The position numbers and the translations under genes were made by a program. From Urechis unicinctus (Eukaryota; Annelida; Polychaeta; Xenopneusta; Urechidae), in assembly GCA_034190875.2 (NCBI GenBank), contig CM067343.1:25170277-25234276 (forward strand): a stretch of 64,000 nucleotides of DNA, in the 5' to 3' direction. Every line of letters begins with the position of its first letter. Position 1 is the stretch's first letter. The notes under the pieces are model-generated. The model worked only from the letters and a program-made list of their open reading frames with translations. It made no database searches and was not told where the DNA came from. Below, in pieces: positions 38,870-48,424 of the stretch.

Positions 38870-38966
38870 GGACATCTAGAGCTAAATAAGGACGGGCATC
38901 TAGAACAAAATATGGACGGGCATTTAGAACAAAATATGGACGGGCATTTAGAACAAAATATGGATA
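38870..38966 (+). repeat. 24-bp minisatellite, about four units
   Basis: Same unit as 12272-12585, cleaner than the copy after gene 2 but much shorter than that after gene 1, so the array length changes quickly. Confidence 0.9.
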
Positions 38967-39030
38967 TGTAAACTCTCATCAAATATAATTTATGCATTTT
39001 TGTAAAATCTGAAGTCGTCACTGAATTATC

Positions 39031-40362
39031 AACTTGGCGAATGCTTTCGCCAAGTTATATATGATAGTCGCGTTTGTTAACTAAGCGAATGCTTTCATCA
39101 AGTTATCTTGATCTGTCGCGTTTGTGGGCTTGTGTGTTTGTTTGTGAACCTTTTTTTGGCAAGCGATTCCAGTCGCAATTTTTGATGAAATTTAGAATTT
39201 TTTTTTTTGGGGGGGGGGGAAGGTCGGCCTCAATGTTGCCAAGAACCCAGACTTCCCCCCCCCTCTTTTACCTCACAATAAGGTCAAGGACATTTAAAAA
39301 TTTCTAATAACACCAATTTGTAGCTTAATTTATTTGCAAACTTTTTGGTAAATATATAGCATTGTAAGAAATTAATAGTTTTCCCAAGGGCCTAATGTCG
39401 AAAAATCGTGGTATCGGTCCAAATTTTAAGAAAATTCTATTGCCTATAAAACTAATAATAACAGTTCCATTGCAACAAAAAAGTTATCAACGGTTGTCAG
39501 TGACACGGTTAGTTGCATCATAATATTTCATGGTTGTTGATGACGTCATTTCCGGTTGCCAACGCATCAAACTGTTCAAAAAGTGACACTAGCTCAATGC
39601 TTGATACCTCCATATTTGAAAATTTGATTTTAAAACAGTTCACATATTTTGAAAGTGAAATGTAATTGTAAACCTTTTTTCTCAATATACTTAATTGTAA
39701 ATAATGCATCGTTAAAAGAATAGTAGCAGGTCGAAAATTTCTACTAGCCAAAATCTCTAAACTTAATTCATTAATTATCGTCCGATCGTAAAAAAATAAC
39801 ATAAAGCTGATACAATTAACAAACTTGGATAATGACATATCCTGTCAAAATATTCGACGTTTTCAAAGCACGTTGAGTTGAAAAAGCAAATTTCACTTAG
39901 TTTCGTCAAATTTTCGATTGCTCATAAAATACTAAAAATCAGTTCAATAATCATAAAAATCAGCTCAGCTGTTGTCATCGACAGCACGAATAGCCTTCTC
40001 ATAAATTCAGATGAAAAAATTGTGTGGACACGAAAATTGGAAACAAAAGGAAAATGAACTTAATCGGATTCCAACACTTGCCTCTCGCATGGAAAACAAA
40101 ATCTTCACCGCTACGCCACGAGTACACACATGTTTTGAGTTAATATTTGTTTTAATAGTATGATGAGCATTCTAGGTGCCAACAAAAGGTAAAACTTTTC
40201 TTGCCTCATAACTTGAAGTTGTGAATAACGCAGTTTTAATTGAATTCCAGAATGTCGAAAATGTCATATAGCAAAAATCGTAATTGACACCCAAATAATC
40301 TTCCGATTAAAATCGAATCGTGAAATTTTATCGATGTCAATGAAGTCACTACTAGTTTAGTA
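39031..40362 (+). mobile_element. Dispersed repeat block A (copy in spacer 3-4)
   Basis: Starts with a perfect hairpin AACTTGGCGAA-TGC-TTTCGCCAAGTT (39031-39056) and repeats the head again at about 39078-39104 (ACTAAGCGAATGCTTTCATC). Matches 12654-13985, including the tRNA-like segment (40056-40123, minus strand). A G-run and a C-run interrupt it near 39209-39219 and 39257-39264. Confidence 0.65.
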
Positions 40363-43213
40363 CGCATTTAATGTACAGGGGAATAGAAATCGGAGGCTAA
40401 CTGCGTCGTGAATGGTCGTATCGTAGTAATTTTTTCAATCGATGGTAGCCCATTCTATTCTAACAAATTATTTAAAGGTGCATTTCTGTATTCGCGAATG
40501 TTTTTGTAATAAACTATGCATAACCCGTGATGATGCCATAGACTACCACAGCTGATAAGCTAAATTTTGATCAAATAACGGCGCTATGATTTCATCAGTT
40601 ATCATGGACTATTCTGTTATCATAATGGTTCTTTTTTCTTTCACGGGTAAGGTATGTAAAGCCGAGTTTTTTCGTCATCATAGCAGTTGTAAAATATACT
40701 TACGATCGTATCGTAATTTTGTTTTAGCTCGTCGCCAAGTTCATCAATTGGCAAATTGAATTCTTGCGTTTAACGTTGGTAAGCTTCTGAACCAATGTTT
40801 GTTAACTATATTTTGTCTCGCGGTACAGAACACAATTTTCAATATATGTTTGTAATTATTTTTTTTTATTGAATGTGTCAAAGATGCTCAGAACTCATGG
40901 ATATTATTTTGACCTCAATAGTAAGCTAAGATAAGGTCATCGAACGAAATTAACTTGGTCAATTTTGGGCCGATTTTCATTTTTAAAACTTGCTGATCAA
41001 GTTCGCCAAGTTCTCCCACATCCCCATGGGCCTCTTGTTTGTTTGTTAGCGGTTTTGTAATCTTTTTTTTTTGGCAGGCTATTCCGGTCGCAATTTTTGA
41101 TGAAATTCATAATTTTTTTTCAAAAAGGTCGGCAACATTGTTGCCAAGAACCCAGACTCTTTGTTTGTTACCTTGACCTCATACTTAGAACTAGGTCAGT
41201 GAAAATGTGAAAATCTAAAATATCGAGTAGCTCCGTGGATTTTTGTTAGATCTTCACAAAATTTACATCATTTTTTAGCTCATTTCAATTCCCAACTTTT
41301 TTGTAGATACATCGCGTCGCAAAAAATCATTAGTTTTCTCAGGCACATAAGGTCGACAAATTGTGGTATCAGTCGAATTTTAAGATAATTAACCCAAGAA
41401 ATTTAATTGCCTATAAAACAAATAATATCCGTTTCGTTGCAGCAAATTGCTTGTGGAAGGTTGTCATTGACACGGTTGGTGCATCGTAAAATTTTATGGT
41501 TGTTGATGGCGTCATTTCCGGTTCCGATTGCATCAAAATTTATTAAAAATACCACAAGTTTAACTACAAATCTCGCTGTGTTAAACTCTTAGATTGAAAA
41601 AAATGATTGCATATTCAATTGAAAATTATTCTAAATATATATTAGTGTAAATAATACATTTTTCAATCGATTCCAGAATGTCTAAAATGTCAAAAATCGG
41701 TAAAATTTGTAATTGACAACCCATTATCGCCCGATTGGAAAAACACTTAACATTTTCTGAAAGCGGAAACCACTGAAAAAACTTTAATTATTACATATTC
41801 GTCGTTTTTGATGCGCGTTGAGGTGAATTTTGTTTTTTCACCTGGACAGCTTTGGTTAATATTTCGATTCCTTGTAAAAAGGTAAATATCGGTTTAATAG
41901 TCATAAAAATTGTGTCAATTGTTGTGATGGACAGCGCAAATCGAATCTTAAAATGTCATGTGTGTGGATGACGACACTTACGGTAAGGAATGCATTATTG
42001 TTCAAGCGGAAGGGAAATAAGATATGATTGCCATGATAGCGATTCACCCAGAGCAACGCAATGAGTTGGTCAGTAATCATAGAAGATTCTGTCATAATAC
42101 CATTTGTAAAACTTAGTTTGAATGTGATGATCGTACGGTTATTTTGTTTAAGCTCGTCGCCAAGTTCATCAATTTGTAAATTGAATTCTTGCTTTAACGT
42201 TGGTTAGCTTCTTAAATATATTTGTTAACTTGTATTTGGCATGGCAGATGATTCAGGTCGGCAAACTTCAGTGTGATTTTTCCTGTTGTAAAAAATCAAT
42301 GGTTTTCCTAAGCGCCTAAGGTCGAAAAATCGTGTTATCAGTCCAAAAAAACACATGATATTCCATTGCCTATTAATCCATTAGTAACCGTTTGATGGCA
42401 ACAAAGTTGTTATTAACATGGTTAGTTATATCGCAAAATTTCATGGTTGTTGATGACGTCATTTCCGGTACGAAACGCATTAATGCTTCAGCAAATGATA
42501 AATAGGTAATGAAAAACTAGTATTTCGAATAACTCCGTTACAAATGGTTTGAGCGTTACAAAATGTACATCATTTTATAGCTCCATCTTGTGCCAACTTG
42601 TTCTGTATATATGTTACAACAAAAAATAGTTTTTCCAAACGCCCCATATCGGAAAATCGTGGTATCAGTCTTATAAAATCGTCAATACATGTCGGATGGC
42701 AATACAATTTGGGCCACATGTTCCCAGTGACAGCTCAAGGTGCATCCTAGGATTTGATGGATGTTGATGGCATCACTTACTGTTACTAACGCATCACACA
42801 TTCGAAAAATAGTCGCAAGTTTAGATCCTAATGTCTCCGTGGATAATACTCCGATTTTTTTAAAAGTTAACACATAAAGCAATTGCAAACTTTGTTTATA
42901 TGTAATTGTAAATGATACATATTTCAAAAATTCCAGCGGAAGTTAACGCGCCGTTTCACAATCGTTAATGGCCATATCGTTAATGGCCATATCGTTAATG
43001 GCCCACTCTGTTAACTCTTTACATGTAGTTGAAAATTCCTCATAGTTTTTAGAAAGTTAAAACAAAGAGTGGTGATAGTTATAACGTCAAATCGATGAAA
43101 ACGGTTCAAACTGGCTCCTTAAAGTGTAGGCAATGCACTCACCCCTGGTGTTTTGATGATCTGATGCCACCTTAGGGGCGAGGTGCCGTATGGTAGAATC
43201 TTTAAGGATATAA
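40363..43213 (+). repeat. Nested dispersed-element fragments in spacer 3-4
   Basis: Several partial copies of the same element family. Terminal GCCAAGTTCATCAATT...GAATTCTTG ends lie near 40734-40768 and 42152-42190. Heads with GTTTGTTAAC or GTTTGTTAGC lie near 40838-40850, 41037-41050 and 42220-42235. A CATGGGCCTCTTGTTTG segment is near 41025, and GACGTCATTTCCGG-like modules occur near 41510 and 42455. A separate exact 15-bp tandem repeat (ATCGTTAATGGCCAT, three copies) is at 42961-43003. No coding potential. Confidence 0.55.
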
Positions 43214-44406
43214 GCTCCTTCTCGCAATGACGACAAGGGACACAATATGCATTTTCATATACCTAAATGTCTTAACATCAATCTTGCCTAGAGTGCCACA
43301 GCAGTCATACTCCTTTATTTACAGAATCAACCAAAACCAGCACAATTTTTAAGAATTGTTGTCCAACATGGCTACCGTGCGAACCGAAAAAGAGACCAAT
43401 ATCACAGCGAATTATCTAGAGGTGGCAGCGTGTTGTGTATGCGAGTCGAGGTCAAGTGGAGGAGCCAGCAAGCAACTCGAGCTTTTCAATTGTGCGCGCG
43501 TCTACGAGTGATGTATGAAGAAAATGGGTTAGAGTTGATATGACAATGCTGCAGGTGTGGATATTACAATGGCCTGTATTGGTTCGGATTTCGGTTGGAA
43601 ATCACGAGCTCCACCAAATTACGTTGCTCTGTCAGAGTCGGCCATGTTGAGGTTTTGAACAAAGTTTTTCGACGTGCCGCACTTTCGTGATGAAACTTAA
43701 CAATAATACAATACTGTAGTAATAGAAACAGTCCCGTGTCATTTTTTGATATAATCTCTCATTTTGTCACAAATTATATAGCATGGGGGGCATTTGTAAG
43801 TTTTGAGCGAGTTAACTTTCCATTTTGACATCGGAACACTAGAAATTTCGCAGGCGGCTCTTCGCCTATACAGCGCGGATAAGATATATCGAAAGAAGTA
43901 AACAGCGCGGGCGCTGTCAGAGGCGAAGTTGCATTGCCTACTTAACACCTAGCAAACGACTGCAACATTTTTTACCAAACAACACCCATGACAGCGTATT
44001 AGAATGTGAGTTCAGACAATCGTCGCATTTAAAGGGTTAGGGTCCACATATATGGACTTGGTATCAGTGCTCAGATACGAAGGTAACCATTTTAAACCGG
44101 GTCGTTTTACCTGTCCTTGAACACTCGCTCTTTTGACGCATACTTTCTCCTCGGTTAGTATTCTGTGTAAGAAAAACATTCCTAAAACTTCGTCTGCTGA
44201 CAGAGCAGAAGAAAGTTGCTTCACTCCATCCCGGTATGTGCACATTTGTGTAAGCTCGTTTTATATGCTAGAGTGTGATTAACTCGAGAGATCAACACAT
44301 TACTTTATATAATTACTTGCATGAACTGCCAGTCTGCGTATGACAGAATGTATGGATGAAATTCCCATATATTTGTGGAACTATTACAATATGTTGGTAT
44401 TGCGCG
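43214..44406. repeat. Segmental repeat block B (copy in spacer 3-4)
   Basis: Counterpart of 14068-15231, same strand and same order relative to the minisatellite and ATGT array. No gene. Confidence 0.75.
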
Positions 44407-45048
44407 GCTAATATCTACAACCACCTGAACCGACAACTACCCCACATCGGCAATCACCCAACATCGACCACCAACCCACATTACCCGCCATCCAAATATC
44501 TACCACCACCCATTGACCATCCCCCCACATCGACCATCACCCCACATCAACAGCCACCCCACATCCACCGCCGTCCAAACATCGACCACAACCACCCATT
44601 GACCATCACCCCACATCGACTATCATCCCACATCGACTGCCGCATTCCAAACATCCAAAACCACTACCTATTGACCATCGATTCCCCACATCAACCATCA
44701 CCCCACATCAACCACTACCCCACATCAACCACCGTCAAAACGTCGACCATTACATACTTTACCATCGACCCACATCGACCCCCCATCCCACATCGGCTCC
44801 CATCGACCACCACGCCACATCAACCGCTGTTCAAACATCCACCACCACCTTTTGACCATTACCAACCCACATCAACCATAACCCCACATCGGCCATCACC
44901 CCACATCAACCGCTTTCTAAACATCCACTACAACCACCCATTGACCACCTACCACATCGACCAACACCCCCCATTGACCACCACCGCACATCGACCGCCA
45001 CCCCACACGGACCACTTTACCACTTCGAACATCACCCCACATCGACAA
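44407..45048 (+). repeat. CATCGACCA-rich minisatellite (second array)
   Basis: Same unit and strand bias as 15232-15830. Runs straight into the ATGT array, which is why one long spurious frame spans both. Confidence 0.85.
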
Positions 45049-45692
45049 TCGTGTGTATGTGTATGTATGTATGTATGTATGTATGTATGTATGTATGTAT
45101 GTATGTATGTATGTATGTATGTATGTATGTATGTATGTATGTATGTATGTATGTATGTATGTATGTATGTATGTATGTATGTATGTATGTATGTATGTAT
45201 GTATGTATGTATGTATGTATGTATGTATGTATGTATGTATGTATGTATGTATGTATGTATGTATGTATGTATGTATGAATGCATGTCCGCCCGTCAGCCA
45301 ATCTGTCTGTCTGTCTGTCTATCTGTCTGTATGCATGTATGTATGTATGTATGTATGTATGTATGTATGTATGTATGTATGTATGTATGTATGTATGTAT
45401 GTATGTATGTATGTATGTATGTATGTATGTATGTATGTATGTATGTATGTATGTATGTATGTATGTATGTATGTATGTATGTATGTATGTATGTATGTAT
45501 GTATGTATGTATGTATGTATGTATGTATGTATGTATGTATGTATGTATGTATGTATGTATGTATGTATGTATGTATGTATGTATGTATGTATGTATGTAT
45601 GTATGTATGTATGTATGTATGTATGTATGTATGTATGTATGTATGTATGTATGTATGTATCAATGTATGTATGTATGTATGTATTTATGTAC
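45049..45692 (+). repeat. ATGT microsatellite (second array)
   Basis: Nearly pure (ATGT)n, broken once at about 45277-45335 by a unique insert with a TCTG run (CTGTCTGTCTGTCTAT). Followed by the GGTACAGGTCGCAATATT element body. Confidence 0.96.
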
Positions 45693-45979
45693 ATACGTCA
45701 ACATTTTCGTTGGATCTCGGTACAGGTCGCAATATTAAAAGTTGTTTTGAATATTTTTTCTAATAATCAGCTCGTTTTATCTTGACTTTTAACTAAACTA
45801 CATTGACCTCAAACTAAGGTCAAGGTCACAAAAATGTGAAAATCTAAAATCCCCAATTTGTTCGGTAATTATTGTTCGATCTTCGCAAAATTTACACGAT
45901 TGTGTAGCTCAATTCCTTTCCTCTATATATATTTAGTGTTGTAAATAATCAATAATATTCCCTAGCGTCTGTGTGAGTG
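45693..45979 (+). mobile_element. Truncated element body between two ATGT arrays
   Basis: Same start as the bodies at 18108 and 46490, with the GACCTCAAACTAAGGTCAAGG module, but cut off at about 45965 (CAATAATATTCCCTAGCG) where the next array begins. The long bodies read on from CCTCGCGCCTAAGG or TTGGCGCCTAAGG at this point, so the third array lies inside, or replaced the rest of, this element. Confidence 0.6.
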
Positions 45980-46283
45980 CATGTGTGTATGTGTGTATGT
46001 GTGTATGTGTGTATGTATGTATGTATGTATGTATGTATGTATGTATGTATGTATGTATGTATGTATGTATGTATGTATGTATGTATGTATGTATGTATGT
46101 ATGTATGTATGTATGTATGTATGTATGTATGTATGTATGTATGTATGTATGTATGTATGTATGTATGTATGTATGTATGTATGTATGTGTATGTATGTAT
46201 GTATGTATGTATGTATGTATGTATGTATGTATGCACGTATGTATGTATGCATGCATGCATGTATGTATGTATGCATGCATGCA

Positions 46284-46318
<35 letters not shown>

Positions 46319-46480
46319 ATGTATGTATGTATGTGTGTATGTATGTATGTATGTATGTATGTATGTATGTATGTATGTATGTATGTATGTATGTATGCAC
46401 GTTTGTATGTTTGTATGTTATTTGTATATATGTACGTTTGTATGTATGTATGTATGTATATACATATATATATGTATTTA
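45980..46480 (+). repeat. ATGT microsatellite (third array)
   Basis: Less pure than the others: GTGT runs at both the start and the middle, ATGC triplets near 46230-46290, and TTTG variants towards the right end, as expected for an older array. Confidence 0.95.
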
Positions 46481-46484
46481 CGTA

Positions 46485-47765
46485 ATTATATACCTACGTT
46501 AACCTTTTCTTTGGCTCGCGGTACAGGTTGCAATATTGATAATTGTTTCGAATTTATTTTATTCAAATAATCGGCTCAATTACCATGACCTTTAACTCAG
46601 GTACATAAACCTCAAACTAAGGTCAAGGCCATCGAAAATGTGAAAATCTAAAATCCCCAATATCCCCAGGGATTATTGTTCGATCTTCACATAATATTTT
46701 CACTAATGTGTAGCTCAATTAAATTGCCAACTTTCCTCTATAAATATCATTTTGTAAATAATCAATAATTTTTCTTGGCGCCTAAGGGCTATCAATCGTG
46801 TAATTAGCCCAAATATTAAGAAAATTAATCCAAGCAATTAAATCGCCTATAAAACCATTATAGCCGTCCCTTGGCAACAAATCTTTTGTCAAAGGGTGCC
46901 AGTGACATAGTTAGTTGTATCGTAAAACTTCATGGCTGTGGATGAGGTCATTTCAGGATCCGTTTGTATTAAATATTATCAAAATACCACAAGTTTAACT
47001 ACCAATTTTTGTTATAAATATATGTTATGTCAAGAACAAATTATAGCTAAAATCGGTCAAATTCTCTCAGCTCGTAATTGACAAGCCAAATATCGTCAAA
47101 TCTGGAAAAAACACTCTGACAGCTGAAACCACTAACAAACTCTAACTATGACATGTTCTATCAAAATATTCCTCGTTTTCGATGCGCGTTTAGGTGAATT
47201 TAGTTTTTTCACAACTTTCGTAAATATTTCAATCGCTTATAAAATGGTAAATATCGGTTCTATAGTAAAATCAATTGGGACAATTGTTGTCATGAACAGC
47301 ACAAATCTAACTGTGAAATGTTATGGATGTAGATGACGTCATTTCCTGCATTGATGTTCCAGCAAATGATAAATCGGCATTGATTGTCAGAATCATGATT
47401 CTGTCATCATCGACATGTAGACAACTTTCATAAATTTTTTAATCGCTTATAAAATGGCAAATGTCGGTTTAATAGTCATAAAAATTGTGTCAATCGTAAC
47501 AAAGTACAGCGCAAATCGATTTTTAAAAAATGTGTGTGAATGACGTCACTTCCGGTACGGAATGCATTATTGTTCAAGCGAAAGAGTATTCGGTAATGAT
47601 TGCCATAATAACGATTCACCCAGAGCCTTGCTATGATTCGGCCAACAGTCGTGGAAGATTTTGTCATCATAGCAGTTGTAAAACTAACTTTGAATGTGAT
47701 GATAGTATCGTAATTTTGTTTCAACTCTTCGTCAAGTTCATCAATCGGTAAATTGAATTCTTGGT
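46485..47765 (+). mobile_element. Dispersed element body before gene 4
   Basis: Closely matches 18108-18955 and adds internal segments missing there (about 46800-47230). Ends with GTCAAGTTCATCAATCGG...TTGAATTCTTG at about 47730-47765, the same right boundary as in spacer 1-2. No coding potential. Confidence 0.65.
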
Positions 47766-48424
47766 TTGGAAATGTTCTTGATTTTCTCCTGATCATATAT
47801 CGTATCAGTAAATTCGTTCCTATTCTGCCATAGAAGAGACACTCTCGTACAAAAGCTAACAGATATGTCGGTGGCCCACCCTGTAATTATATATGATGGT
47901 TTTAAGTCGTACTTTCAAATCCGCCTTATTGAGGTTATCATAATGTTGGCGTTCTGAAAGGGATATCATCATCCGAAACCACATTAATGCCGTTCCCTGG
48001 CTGTCAAAAGATCGTATTTTTTCTAGATATGGATGATTATTTTGCTTATACATCTGGAGTCCGGCCACTGTTGATCACAGGTTGTAACTATGCATTCATA
48101 CATAATTTTATACTCAGTACAAACATTCATTCGCAGGCCATACGTACTCATACATTCATGCTTATGCCTGATCAAGTTAAGCAGCGCTAGACATCTTTTC
48201 ACACCAAACTCTCGTGAGGCCACCATATAGATTAATGATGCAACACACGTACATACGAACCCGCATACCAGCACACGCTCAACCCAGCGACTGACATCAT
48301 TTGTTATTCACATTCTCTGGATAAATGACGAACCTGGACCCTTTACATGTGTCTATTGATTCAGGTGCAGGTAAAGACTAAATCAATCTTTATTCAGTCC
48401 TGGTGTATTCGGTTCGGTTCACAC
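47766..48424 (+). promoter_or_regulatory. Conserved upstream region of gene 4
   Basis: Collinear with the upstream regions of genes 2 and 3: TATATATG at 47888-47895, the block shared with gene 3 only (48050-48300), CTCTGGATAAATGACGAACC and the leader with an in-frame upstream ATG near 48347. Confidence 0.45.

Noticed and set aside
44356..46570. Long open frames over the second and third ATGT arrays, one starting in the CATCGACCA-rich minisatellite
   Set aside because: Simple-sequence translation only; low-complexity Thr/His/Pro followed by Tyr-Val-Cys-Met.
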